Assembly (NCBI GenBank): GCA_964017065.1
Contig: OZ024790.1
Location: forward strand, 5,566,737 to 5,630,736
Direction of reading: 5' to 3'
DNA length: 64,000 nt
Source: Haliclona indistincta
Lineage: Eukaryota; Porifera; Demospongiae; Haplosclerida; Chalinidae
Below are positions 1-10,804 of this stretch, piece after piece. Made by a program: the position numbers and the translations under genes. Numbering within the stretch: position 1 is the first letter of the stretch; each line of letters begins with the position of its first letter. The notes below the pieces were generated by a model that made no database searches, was not told where the DNA came from, and worked only from the letters and a program-made list of their open reading frames with translations.

Positions 1-930
1 TAGTCTTGGCGTCGTCGCCTTATTGTGCACAAAGGGGTTATTCTTGGCGTCGTCCCTATTGATGCACAAAGGAATTAGCCTTGGTGTCTTCGCTCTATTT
101 GTGCAGAAAGGTGTTAGTCCTAGCGTCGTCACCTTATCTGTGCACAAGGGGTTATTCTTGGCGTAGTCGCCTTATTTCTGCACCAAGGGCTAACCTTTGC
201 GCATGTTTGTGCGAATATTGCGCATATTTGATATTGCGTATATTTGTGCGCAAAGGGTTAGCTAACCCTTTGCTCGCATATTTGAGCACAAAGAGGTTAA
301 CCTTAGCGTCGTCGCTCTATTTCTGCAAAGAGTTTAGCCTTGGCGTCGTCGCCCTATTTGTGCACACAAAGGGGTTAGTCTTCGCGTTGTCGCCCTATTT
401 GTGCACAAATGTGTGCCCAAAGGGGTTAGCCCGTCGTCCCCCTATTTGTCCACAAATGTGTTGGTTATGGCGTCGTCGCCCTATTTGTGTACAATGGGCT
501 AACCCTTTGCGCACATTTAATATAAGCGCAATATAAGCAATATAAATATAACATTTTTGTGCACAAATAAGGTGACTACGAGAAGACTAACCCCTTTGTG
601 CACAGATAGAGCGAAGACGCCTAGGCTAACTCCTTTCACCAATAGGGGACGACGCCAATAATAACCCCTTTGTGCACAAATAAGGCGACGACGCCAAGAC
701 TAACCTCTTTGTGCACAAATAGAGCGAAGACGCCAAGGCTAACTCCTTTGAGCACCAATAGGAGACGACGCCAAGAATAACCCTTTTGTGCACAAATTAG
801 GCGACGACGCCAAGACTAACTCCTTTGTGCACAAATAAAGCGACGACGCCAAGGTTAACCCCTTTGTGCAGAAACAGGGCGACGACGCCAAGGCAGACAT
901 TTGTGCACAATATACGCAATCAAATATACG
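1..930. repeat. 40-bp GTGCAC minisatellite, array 1, with strand switch
   Basis: Tandem copies of a roughly 40-bp unit built around TTGGCGTCGTCGCC and the palindrome TGTGCACA. Units read in one direction from 1 to about 540 and in the reverse complement from about 560 to 900, so the array is a large imperfect inverted repeat. Between the halves lies an A/T-rich joint with CGCAATATA motifs. Long open frames here arise because the unit lacks stop codons; they are not genes. The same unit forms arrays at 4605-5935 and 14379-14620. Confidence 0.9.
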
Positions 931-1139
931 CAATCAAATATACGCAATCAAATATAAATTAAAATAAAAATTAAAACAATTAAAAAATTAATAACACTCA
1001 TTTACACTTTTAAAAAAGTTAAAAAAATACCAACTCAATTGCAATCCAAAGGGGCAATGCCATCTCCATCCGTTGCACCTTTGTTTCGCGGACCTTGTCC
1101 TAATTAGTCTATTTATTGTATCATTTGCTTTGTATAAAT
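931..1139. other. A/T-rich spacer with shared 'taataacactcattta' module
   Basis: No gene is visible. The A-rich stretch at about 950-1030 carries a TAATAACACTCATTTAC module that recurs, often inverted, at about 4180, 4500, 6020, 6090, 15090 and 15205, always next to the 40-bp minisatellite or its flanks. It therefore looks like part of the same repeat complex. Confidence 0.6.
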
Positions 1140-2512
1140 CTATCATTGCTCACAAAAAAGAAGCTTGGTCACGAAACAGCTCCTTGCGTAACTCAATTTT
1201 CAAGCCGTAACCTTGAACATTACATTGCAAAAAGTAAGCCAGCAGGCCACTAAACATGCCATTGGGTTTAAACCCACAAGCAAAACTAACAAGAAGTGGA
1301 TCAGCGATGCTGCTATCAGTATTGCTGCATTGCTGAGGAGCATGCTTAAGCACACAAGGAAGAAAGTATCCACTAGTACCATCTTCTTGTACGAAGGGTG
1401 CAAGAATGTGTAAGTGTTGTAAGAGGACTACCAGTTGCTCACCGGTGAGGTGAGCTTTTTCTTTCTCCCATAACTTGCTGAGGTCATGCATAGTGAAGAA
1501 GCCTTTATCACAAAACATGTCATAACACGACTGATCTGAGACTTGTTTTCGTCTCTTCTTGAGGGAAAACGTACTAGTGATAAGCTTTGTAGGAATATTA
1601 ACCCTTAAGTTGCTAGGTTATTTTGACGAAAATCCGACTTGCTCTAAACTGACAGTTTGTCTAGCAATTTTCTACAACATGCAGTACGCTAGCTGTTCCA
1701 AACAAGCAGTTTTTATCTGGCATGTCAAAGTTTACGACCATGTACTAAACTCTGGATTGGCCACTCCCACTTCGGAACTGAAGCCGCTTGAGTGCTGCGG
1801 CCTCACCATTTTTCAGCTAATTTTGGTTTTCATTTAGCCCCGGTGACTGATACAAAAACGTGGTGGTGTCCAGGTGAGCAAAAAGCACAGTTTAGACCAT
1901 ATTCTACGCCAAAGTATGCATTTCGGGGCATCCTGAAGCTCTAAAAATGCCAAAAGCAGCGAGGGGCTCTGCCCCTTCGAACCCCGGGTTAAAGGCGGAC
2001 ACCCCCCTTTAAAAATCCCCCCTTCCCCTGTTCTTTATGGTTTAGTGGGGAGGGCGCGACGAAAAACAGTGGGTTTTTTCAGGTAATTTGCAATTAAACT
2101 TGATTTGACCTTTCTAGAGCACTTTTCACACAATTTATGACGTCTAGAGTAGGTGGAGTCAATTATGATGCCTCAAGGCGTCAATAGCCTATAAAGGGTT
2201 AAAGAACAATTGTTGATGAGTCATGACAGTGTCCTAATTTAGCTCGGGAACTTTAGGATAGTGTAGTGCCAAGAAGATGATGAAGTGTCCAGAGAGCCTC
2301 TCGTAATTCTTCCCTAGAAATGACACCATTTCCTTGCAATGGCTTCAAACTCCTCCATTGTCATTACATGATCTCTTTGATGGCTTAGTTCATTAACTTC
2401 CATCAGTGTTTGTATTAGCTTTGTTTTGAGCGATTCCGTCTACGGCGGAATCTGCCCATCAGATACAACTCGAGCAGCTTCAGCGATCATACTAGGATCA
2501 CAAGCATCAGTT
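1140..2512 (-). pseudogene. ROCO/COR-domain-like gene remnant, split by a MITE
   Basis: On the minus strand, two coding blocks resemble the COR domain of ROCO-type proteins. The upstream block (about 2512-2203) has the helical stretch MTMEEFEAIARKW followed by a REELREALWTLHHLLG segment. The downstream block (1597-1150) has LWEKEKAHLT, LLQHLHILAPF, YFLPCVL and a GFKPNGMFSGLLAYF segment, typical of the winged-helix end of COR. COR normally follows a Ras-like Roc GTPase domain; no GTPase motif is visible in this window. The blocks are separated by a piggyBac-like MITE at 1598-2202, and removing it with one TTAA leaves the codons in phase. The upstream block has at least two frame changes and an in-frame stop, and the downstream block ends early at 1150. 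Family assignment is by memory of COR motifs. It could be one exon of a larger host gene now dead. Confidence 0.6.
1598..2202. mobile_element. piggyBac-like MITE, copy 1
   Basis: The element is bounded by TTAA at 1598-1601 and 2199-2202, with inner termini CCCTTAA... and ...AAAGGG. The TTAA duplication plus CCC ends are the piggyBac hallmark. A short subterminal hairpin (GATGCCTCAAGGCGTC) sits about 30 bp inside the right end. There is no transposase. Much of the body is the reverse complement of the element at 37821-38424. It interrupts the COR-like coding sequence. Confidence 0.75.
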
Positions 2513-3303
2513 TTATTGGAAGTGTTGAGTCACTCAACAAAATTCTACGCCAGTGTGAATACTGCATTGAAAATTGCATTGGAATGAATATCAATTAGAA
2601 GCACTGTACTTTCCATGTAGAACCGTGGGCAGCTCAAAATCCTACAAAGTAGTTTAGACTATACATTATGCATAGTAGAGTGAAACAAATCTGCATGGCA
2701 TGGAAAGTACTGTGCTTCTAATTGATATTCATTCCAATGCAATTTACAATGCAGTATTCACACTGGCGTAGAATTTTGTTGAGTGACTCAACATTTAAAA
2801 AAGTAGATTTGTTCTACTCTACTATGCATAATCTATTGACTAAACTACTTTTTTGAGATGTTGATTGGGCCCACGGTTCTACATGGAAAGTACAGTGCTT
2901 CTAATTGATAGTCATTCCAATGCAATTTGCAATGCAGTATTCACACTAGCGTAGAATTTTGTTGAGTGACCCAACACTTCCAAAAGCAGATTTGTTCCAC
3001 TCTCTTATGCATAATCTGCAGTCTAAACTACTTTGTTGAGATGTTGAGCGGCCCACGGTTCTACATGGAAAGTAGAGTGCTTCTAATTGATATTCATTCC
3101 AATGCAATTTGCAATGCAGTATTTACACTGGCGTTGAATTTTGTTGAGCGACTCAACACTTCCAGAAGCAGATTTGTTCCACTCTACTATGCATAATTTA
3201 TAGTCTAAACTACTTTGTTGAGATGTTGAATCGCCCACGGTTCTACATGGAAAGTACAGTGCTTCTAATTCATATTCATTCCAATGCAATTTGCAATGCA
3301 GTA
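2513..3303. repeat. 182-bp satellite, array 1, with strand switch
   Basis: One plus-oriented unit (about 2513-2696) is followed by about 3.3 minus-oriented units up to 3303. Each unit carries the palindromic core GTTGAGTCACTCAAC (or GTCGC) and a conserved block including AATGAATATCAATTAGAAGC. The array is cut at 3304 by a Helitron-like insertion. The same satellite fills 8155-14378, where the spacing of the core is 182 bp. Confidence 0.9.
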
Positions 3304-3545
3304 TTAGGGAGGCACGGTAGTGACTCCCTATGTAGGGATGAACAAGAAAACAAGATGGTGGCTACAAACATGTATTAGCGTTCAAACGCTAATATTTCGC
3401 CTGGTGTTGAATTTTATACGTCTTCAGACACTTAGATCTGCTCTCTGGCGTAGCCCTATCTTACAGTAGCAAGGAGATTGCTCGAAATTGTTACTAAAGT
3501 GACGAATCTGGAAACGGTGAAAATCGAGTTTCGTCATCTTCGTTT
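3304..3545 (-). mobile_element. Helitron-like element (HLE) copy 1, 3' part only
   Basis: In its own orientation (minus) it ends with a hairpin GGGAGTCACTACCGTGCCTCCC followed by TAA, i.e. a CTAA end, with T as the next base. Here it interrupts the satellite unit within 'gcagta|ttcacac'. Only about 240 bp of the 3' region are present; the copy then runs into the TTTC microsatellite. It is nearly identical to the 3' region of the copy at 8297-9522. Confidence 0.7.
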
Positions 3546-3660
3546 TCTTCTTTCTTTCTTTCTTTCTTTCCTTCTTTCTTTCTTTCTTTCTGTGTGAGTG
3601 TGGGTGTGAGTGTGAGTGTGATTGTGAGTGTAAGTTTTTTTACAAATTTTTTTATATCGG
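3541..3660. repeat. TTTC and GTGAGT microsatellites
   Basis: About 50 bp of TTTC repeats (3547-3591) are followed by about 50 bp of GTGAGTGT repeats, the reverse complement of the long ACTCAC tract at 7066-8153. Confidence 0.9.
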
Positions 3661-3705
3661 GTAACTGAGTGTGTTGCTTGTCTATAGGCCACAAGGGAAT
3701 AATGG
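3661..3705 (+). repeat. 45-bp module, inverted partner at 7002-7045
   Basis: The segment containing TTGCTTGTCTATAGGCCACA recurs as a reverse complement, with few mismatches, at 7002-7045. Outside it lie GTGAGT repeats here and ACTCAC repeats there, so the pair forms the arms of a 4-kb inverted structure. Confidence 0.75.
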
Positions 3706-3831
3706 TTTTTTTAGTTTTTTTTAATTTTAATTTTTTTTTGATTTTTGTTTATTTTTTAAATGTTTTTTATTAAATCGTTATTTTTTGTATTTTTATTTAT
3801 TTTTTTGATTTTTAACTTTTCTATCAAAACA

Positions 3832-4119
3832 CTGCCGCGACTTCATAATGGAATCCCACCACATGGCGCAGACTACGGTTGTGTGCGCAGAGTTCTAATG
3901 AATAATTTCACAGCGCTCGCGTGTCCATGCTCATCGTTCGCGTCGTTTCTATTTGCTATTGCTATGGTCTAAATCAGTTAGACAGCCCATCCAATCGGAT
4001 CAACGCGATGTAGAAGCCCTCGCGCCGTTGCCATAACTAATCTCGGACGCTATATAGCAACGGCTCTCGGGCTTCTAAATCGCGTAGATCCTCGGATGCG
4101 CTGACAGCGCTGTCTAACT
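3832..4119 (+). mobile_element. Palindromic MITE (3976-4119) plus shared flank
   Basis: The core is an almost perfect inverted repeat: AGTTAGACAGC and AGAAGCCCTCG-type arms on the left, complementary arms ending GCTGTCTAACT on the right. The core plus its left flank (3832-3975) is present again, inverted and roughly 85-90% alike by eye, at 14691-14976. Because the flank was copied too, this is a segment duplicated inside a larger repeat rather than two independent insertions. There is no coding capacity. Confidence 0.65.
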
Positions 4120-4604
4120 ATTATAAAAAATAAATTATATCTAACTTTTTTCTATTTTTTAAAAATTTTTATAGGGTAAATGAGTGTTATTAATTTTTTT
4201 CATTTTTTTTTCATTTCTTTTAAATATTAAAAAAATATTTTTATTTTAATATTTTTTTTTTCATTTCTTTTAAATATTAAAAAAAAATTTATTTTAATAA
4301 TTTTCATTTGTTTTATTTTAATTTTTTGTTTTTAATTTTTTTGATTTTTTTACTATTTGTTTTTATTTTTTTTTCCTTTTTAATTTTCTTTTTTTAATTT
4401 TTTATTTGTTTTAATTTTTTTGTTTTTATAGATATAATATATATATTTTTTTGTTATCTTTTTATTTTTACCTTTTTTTTAATTCACGTTTTTTTAGTGT
4501 AAATGAGTGTTAATTTTTTAATTGTTTTAATTTTAATTTTTAATTTTTTTTTAATTTTTTTTTTCTTTTTTAAATTCTTTAAATGTTTGATTGCGTGTAA
4601 TGCG
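4120..4604. other. T-rich low-complexity tract
   Basis: Almost pure T/A sequence with two copies of the AAATGAGTGTTA(TT)AATTTTTT module. No gene, TIR or promoter-like site can be supported. Confidence 0.7.
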
Positions 4605-5935
4605 CATATTTATATTGCGCATATTTGTGCACAAATGTGTGCACAAAGAGGTTAGCCTTGGCGTCTTTGCCCTGTTTCTGCACAAAGGTGTTAGCCTTGG
4701 CGTCGTCGCCCTATATCTGGACAAAGGGGTTAGCCTTGGCGTCTTCGCTCTATTTGTGCACAAATGGGTTAATCTTTGCGTCGTCGCCTTATTAGTGCAC
4801 AAAGGAATTATTCTTGGCGTCGTCCCTAAAGGAGTTAGCCTTGGCGTCTTCGCTCTGTTTGTGCACAAAGGCGTTAATCTTGGCGTCGTCACCTTATTTG
4901 TGCACAAATGTGTGCACGGGTCAGAAAGCATAGCATAGGGAGTGTATTTGTGCAGGGAGTGTAATTGTAGGGAGTGTATGTGTAGGAAGTGTATTTGTTT
5001 GTGCATAGGGAGTGAAGGAAGCAGTATATTTGTGCATAGGGCGCCCCTTTGTGCACAAATAGGGCGTCGTCACCCAAATGCACAAAGGGGTTAGCCTTAG
5101 CGTCGTCGCCCTATAAATGTACAAATTTTTGCACAAAGGGGTTAGTTATGGCATCGTCGCCCTATTTATGCACCAAGGGCTAACCCTTTGCATATTTGTG
5201 CGCAAAGGCTAACCCTTTGCGCACATATTTGAGTACAAAGAGGCTAACCTTGGCGTCGTCGCTCTATTTCTGCACAAAGCGTTTACCCTTGGCGTCGCCC
5301 TATTTGTGCACACAAAGGGGTTAGTCTTCGCGTTGTCGCCCTATTTGTGCTCAAATGTGTGCACAAAGGGGTTAGCCTTGGCGTCGTCCCCGTATTTGTG
5401 CACAAAGCGGTTAGTTATGCCGTCGTTGCTCTATTTGTGAACAAACGGGCTAACCTTTGTCCCTATTGGTGCACAAAGGTATTAGCCTTGTCGTCTTCGC
5501 TCTATTTCTGCACAAAGGCGCATATTTATAATGCGTATTTTGCGCAAATTGTGAGCAAAGGGTTAGCTAACCCTTTGCGCGCATATTTGTGCACAAAGCG
5601 TTTATCCATGGCGTCGTCGCCCTAATTGTGCACACAAAATGTAAGTCTTCGCGTTGTCGCCCTATTTGTGTACAAATGTGTGCGCAAAGGGGTTAGCCTT
5701 GGCGTCGTCCCCTCTTTGCGCACAAACGGGTTAGTTATGGCATCATCGCACTATTTGGGCACAAAGGGCTAACCCTTTGCGTGACGCCAAGACTAACCCC
5801 TTTGTGTGCACAAATAGGGCGACGACCCCACAAAGGGGCTAACCCCTTTGTGCCTTGGTTAGCACCTTGGCACAAAGGCGCACAAATATGAGCAATATAA
5901 ATATGCGCAATATACGCAATATAAACATTCAAATG
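4605..5935. repeat. 40-bp GTGCAC minisatellite, array 2
   Basis: Plus-oriented units occupy about 4610-4910 and 5044-5765, separated by a spacer of GGGAGTGTA-type short repeats (about 4935-5040). Reverse-oriented units follow at about 5780-5880. Both outer edges carry GCGCAATATA-type sequence running into A/T-rich DNA, mirroring each other. There are no genes; open frames are repeat artefacts. Confidence 0.88.
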
Positions 5936-6189
5936 TAAAAGAAAAAAATTAAAAGAAAAAATTGAAAGAAAAAAAATTAAAAGAAAAAAATTAAAATTAA
6001 AATTAAAACAATTAAAAAATTAATAACACATTTACCCTTTAAAAAGTTAAAAAAAAATTTAAAAAAATTCAAACTATAAAAAAAATTAATAACACTCAAT
6101 TACCCTTTAAAAAAATTGTCAAAAACATTTTATTTAAATAACAATAAACAAAAAATATATCTATCAAAACAAAAAAATGAAAACAAATA
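5936..6189. other. A-rich low-complexity tract
   Basis: Poly-A-rich sequence with two TAATAACAC(TCA)TTTACCC modules, the reverse complement of those at 4120-4604. No gene is visible. Confidence 0.7.
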
Positions 6190-6880
6190 TGACCGGATAT
6201 GCGAAAAGGGACCACTTGGCACAATTAATCAAAATTGAGATAATACCATTGCTACATTGCGCATTCAATGCTAATTACAATGGTACTTTTGGTTTAGCTA
6301 AGCGTTGTCCCGTTGCCAAGATATAAAGCGCAACAGAAACGCTATTATCAAAGCATTGTTCAGAGAAAACCGTATTTCAATGCAGCATTCAGTGCTGAAT
6401 GTGCAATTCCGTATACTATTCGCAACTCCGCGCTTGCAATATTTTTTGTACACGCCCACACACGAGCAGTGAACGCTCGTTTTCACACTATGCGCTCGTT
6501 TTTACTGCTGTTTTCGCTCTTGTTGTTTAGACTAAGCTTAGTCCAGCTCCTATGCAAAGTTATTTGACACAGTTGTGCGTTATAGTGGCGTACTGCTAGC
6601 TAGCTGTTCGTCGTCGCCATGGCAACGCAATTGCGTCATCATTGCCACGCCTCCGTTTATTCGTTACGATGGCGGCTCTAGTGGCTGAAAGTAAACGCTC
6701 GCCCTGGAGAAACAAAGGCGCATATGAGTGTCGCTGTTGCGCAAAACGATGGGCAAAGGATCCATGTTGATGAAACTAAACAAATCCCAACTTTTGTAAG
6801 CTACCGGTTAGCAACACTTTTTCGTTCGTTTCACAAAACATTAAATTGCGCCAAGTGGTCCCTTTTCGCAAATCCAGTCA
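6190..6880. mobile_element. 691-bp TIR element, class uncertain
   Basis: Terminal inverted repeats of about 35 bp, starting TGACCGGATATGCGAAAAGG on the left and ending in the complement of TGACTGGATTTGCGAAAAGG on the right. The 6-bp direct repeat CAAATA flanks both ends, but it lies in A/T-rich DNA and could be chance. No transposase frame is visible. An internal block at 6616-6715 (GCCATGGCAACGC...CGCCCTGGAGAA) recurs in diverged form at 28422-28514. Confidence 0.65.
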
Positions 6881-7065
6881 CAAATATTAAAAAAAAAAAT
6901 AAATAAATAAATAAAAATACAAAAAAAAAGATTTTATAAAATATTTTTAAAATTAACAAAAAATCAAAAAAAAATTAAAGTTAAAAAAACAATAAAAAAA
7001 ACATTATTCCCATGTGGCCTATAGACAAGCAACACGCTCTGTTACCCTATATAAATTTTTTTTTA
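6881..7065. other. A-rich tract with inverted 45-bp module
   Basis: Holds the module at 7002-7045 that is the reverse complement of 3661-3705, otherwise only A/T-rich sequence. Confidence 0.7.
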
Positions 7066-8153
7066 ATTACACTCACTCACACTCACACCTACACTCAATC
7101 ACACTCACTCACACTCACTCACACTCACACTCACTCACTCACACTCACTCACTCACTCACACTCACTCACACTCAATCACACTCACTCACACACACACAC
7201 ACTCACTCTCACTCACTCACTCTCACACTCACTCACACTCAGTCTCACCCTCACACTCACACTCACTCACTCACACTCAATTACTCACACTCACTCACTC
7301 ACACTCACACTGACACTCACACTCACTCACACTGACACTCACTCACACTCACTCACACTCACTCACTCACTCACACTCACTCACTCACTCACACTCACTA
7401 ACTTACTCACACTTACTCACACTCACTCGCACTCGCACTCGCAATCGCACTAGCACACACATCCACTCACTCACACTCTCTCACACTCGCTCAAACTCAC
7501 TCAAACTGACTCACACTCACTCACTCACACTCAGACTCACACTCAGACTCACACTCACTCACTCACTCACACTCACACTCACACTCACACACACCCTCAT
7601 ACTCTCACTCTCACTCTCACACTCACACTCATTCTCACTCTCACTCTCACTCCCACTCTCACTCACGCAGAGTGAGTGTGAGAGAGGAGTGTGAGACACT
7701 CACCCTCACACTCACACTCGCACTCACACTCACACTCACTCACACTCACTCACACTCACTCACTCACTCACATTCACTCACTCACACTCACTCACTCACT
7801 CACACTCACTCTCTCACACTCACACTCACACTGACACTCACACTCACACAGTCACACTCTCACACTCACTCTCATTCTCACTCACATTCTCACTCACGCT
7901 CACACTCACACTCACCCTCACACTCACATTCACACTCACGCTCACACTCACTCACACTCACTCATGCACACTCACACTCACTCACACTCACACACACTCA
8001 CACTCACACTCACTCACACTCGAACTCACTCACACTCACACTCTCACTCTCACTCTCACACTCACACTCACTCTCACTCTCACTCTCACTCACACTCTCA
8101 CTCACTCAACAAACTCATACTCACGAACTCACACTCACACTCTCACTCTCACT
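7066..8153. repeat. 1.1-kb ACTCAC microsatellite
   Basis: Nearly uninterrupted CACTCA/CACACT repeats with scattered variants and two short GAGTGTGAG inversions near 7670-7700. It ends in the 182-bp satellite. Translated frames read Ser/His/Thr/Leu repeats and are not genes. Related short tracts lie at 18441-18500 and 18891-19136. Confidence 0.95.
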
Positions 8154-8154
8154 C

Positions 8155-8296
8155 AGTCGCTCAACAAAATTCTACGCCAGTGTGAATACTGCATTGCAAA
8201 TTGCATTGGAATGAATATCAATTAGAAGCACTGTACTTTCCATGTAGAACCGTGGGCCGTTCAACATCTCAACAAAGTAGTTTAGACTACAGATTA
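8155..8296 (+). repeat. 182-bp satellite, array 2, first segment
   Basis: Begins abruptly at the ACTCAC tract within the AGTCGCTCAAC core and is cut at GATTA by the HLE copy at 8297. It resumes at 9523. Confidence 0.9.
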
Positions 8297-9522
8297 TTAG
8301 GGAGGCACGGTAGTGACTCCCTATGTAGGGATGAACGAGAAAACAAGATGGCGGCTACATACATGTATTAGCGTTCAAACGCTGATATTTCGCCTGGTGT
8401 TGAATTTTATAGGTCTTTAGACACTTAGATCTGCTCTCTGGCGTTGCCCCATCTTACAGTAGCAAGGAGATTGCTCGAAATTGTTACTAAAGTGACGAAC
8501 CTGGAAACGGTGAAAATCGAGTTTCGTCATCTTCGTTTTTTTCTTTCTTTCTTTCTTCCACTCGCCTAGCGCCTTTACGCGAGCAGTGCCGAGACCAAAA
8601 CATCCACGAACAGTCGTGAAATTCTCCTGGCATGTGCCTTTTGAGCTTTGTTTTTAGCGTAAAGGCGATCTAAGTTCCGCGATTTCTCGATCGTGATCCA
8701 TTGTCAGCTTAGTTTTAGACGCTATTATTGTGATTGCGCAATACGCACGTGACCAAGCAATGGGTAGCGCACGTGACCAAGGAGCTAAAGTATCGTTGCG
8801 CCGTGTGGATCACTATCACGGAGAACACACACCCAGCATTTGTCTGGAGTCTTCGAAGAACGGTAAGCTCGTGTAGCATCGCCATTCTGCACTTGCCAGA
8901 TAATTATAACCGCCGTATAGGTCTACAAACAAGTGTGGGCGGGGCTCGTATGCACTGCATGCATACGTAGGCGACTAGGCAGACCTGATACGTACAGCTT
9001 AACAATTTTAGCTACAAGTTTAAGAAAAGCCATCAACAACCGGAATACTAAACTAATGGTGGAAACAAAGACTTCTCAGCACATGCATGATATTGAACTG
9101 CACTTCAGTAAAAAGAAAAAAGGACACAAACAAGAAATTAAAAAGATTTCTATCGAAATCAAAAGGATGTAATGATGAAAAAAATCTACCACTGGTTCAC
9201 AATGTAAACCAACAAGGAACAAGCATAGAATGGTAACACGATTGACTTGCTAACAGACCATAGATCCCTCATCAGTGGCTGTACATAACATCAATATTTT
9301 GTCACAAGCTGAATTCTATTCAAAGTGTCAGTCAACAGTAAATAGCTTAACTAGCTATAGTCTGGCCACAGCAGCCACTGATGTAGGGATCTATGGTCTG
9401 TTAGCAAGTCAATCGTGTTACCATTCTATGCTTGTTCCTTGTTGGTTTACATTGTGAACCAGCGGTAGATTTTTTCATCACTACATCCTTTTGATTTCGA
9501 TAGAAATCTTTTTAATTTCTTG
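8297..9522 (-). mobile_element. Helitron-like element, copy 2 (full length)
   Basis: About 1.23 kb, inserted in the satellite between A and T without a target duplication: removing it restores GATTATGCATA. In its own orientation (minus) it has a 5' palindromic module of about 370 bp (9522-9150), whose arms include GATTTCGATAGAAATC and GACTTGCTAACAGACCATAG. A unique promoter-like region follows, with two CACGTGACCAAG boxes (near 8746 and 8770), a GGGCGGGGC box near 8940 and CAAGATGGCGGC at 8344. It ends with the 3' hairpin and CTAA. There is no protein-coding capacity, so it would depend on a partner. Confidence 0.65.
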
Positions 9523-10254
9523 TGCATAATAGAGTGGAACAAATCTGCTTTTGGAAGTGTTGAGTCGCTCAACAAAATTCTACGCTAGTGTGAATATTGC
9601 ATTGCAAATTGCATTGGAATGAATATCAATTAGAAGCACTGTACTTTCCAGGTAGAACCGTGGCCCGCTCAACATTTCAAAAAAGAAGTTTAGACAATAG
9701 ATTATGCATAGTAGAGTGGAACAAGTCTGCTTTTGGAAGTGTTGAGTCACTCAACAAAATTCTACGCCAGTGTGAATAATGCATTGTAAATTGCATTGGA
9801 ATGAATGTCAATTAGAAGCACTGTACTTTCCATGTAGAACCGTGGGCCGCTCAACATCTCAACAAAGTAGTTTAGACTATAGATTATGCATAGTAGAGTG
9901 GAACAAATCTGCTTTTAGAAGCGTTGAGTCGCTCAACAAAATTCTACGCCAGTGTGAATACTGCATTGCAAATTGCATTGGAATGAATATCAATTAGAAG
10001 CACTGTACTTTCCATGTAGAACCGTTCGCCGCTCAACATCTCAACAAAGTAGTTTAGACTATAGCTTATGCATAGTAGAGTGGAACAAATCTTTTGGAAG
10101 TGTTGAGTCGCTCAACAAAATTCTACGTCAGTGGGAATACTGCATTGCAAATTGCATTGGAATGAATATCAATTAGAAGCACTGTACTTTCCATGTAGAA
10201 CCGTGGGCCCCTCAACATCTCAACAAAGTAGTTTAGGCTATAGATTATGCATAG
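9523..10254 (+). repeat. 182-bp satellite, array 2, second segment
   Basis: Four units; the GTTGAGT core lies at 9559, 9741, 9923 and 10102, i.e. spacing 182, 182 and 179. Interrupted at 10255 by a TIR element and resuming at 13976. Confidence 0.95.
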
Positions 10255-10804
10255 CAGTGGCGTAACTACGGTAGGGCAGGAGGGGAAGTAGTTGCCCCCG
10301 CTTTTGAAGAACCGGTAGCATATCAATAACAGAACTTAGCTTCTAGAAGTCCTCCTGACCTAGAGAGTGAGTCTAGTACACACTAAGCAGTACAGCTTAC
10401 GTTGCGCGCTATCTTTGTTATGGGCTTTTAGCGAATCAAAGTGTCAAAATGACGTCATCTCATCAATTATGCCACGCGGTAGTCATGGCATATTTAGGGT
10501 TGGGCGGAATAAAAGATGGCAGCTACACTTAGGCTAAACGCAATAATTCGCGTATATCTTGGCTGTTGACGACATCAGGGGTATTTTAATTACCTAGGGG
10601 CTATCCTAAGAGGTAAGCGCTTACAATGAGTCTACTATTAAAGACTATAAGGACAGTTGGTATGGGCATGAAAAGATGGCGTCACGCCTGGAGGCACTAA
10701 GTACAGCGGATTGCACTTCGCTTGGAACACCACGCGTTATGCGTTCGTAATAAAAATTAATTGCCACACCCATGATCAGCCAAGCGCGAAATTTGTAATT
10801 CAAG

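Noticed and set aside
81..536. Open frames of 60-150 codons in the 40-bp minisatellite arrays
   Set aside because: The repeat unit lacks stops in some frames, so the translations are periodic (SLGVVALFVHKG-like) and appear on both strands.
1970..2000. TTCGAACCCCGGG resembling a tRNA T-arm
   Set aside because: No acceptor, D or anticodon arms can be fitted around it.
7012..8214. His/Ser/Thr/Leu-rich frames in the ACTCAC tract
   Set aside because: Pure microsatellite translation with no unique sequence or gene context.
8734..9172. Open frames within Helitron-like copies (also at 30983, 31925 and 32127)
   Set aside because: Frames are not conserved between copies although the nucleotide motifs are, so the element is better read as non-coding.
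9597..10176. Repeated 60-70-codon frames starting [13 protein letters not shown]
   Set aside because: They recur once per 182-bp satellite unit and also in the inverted array; no sign of expression or a family.
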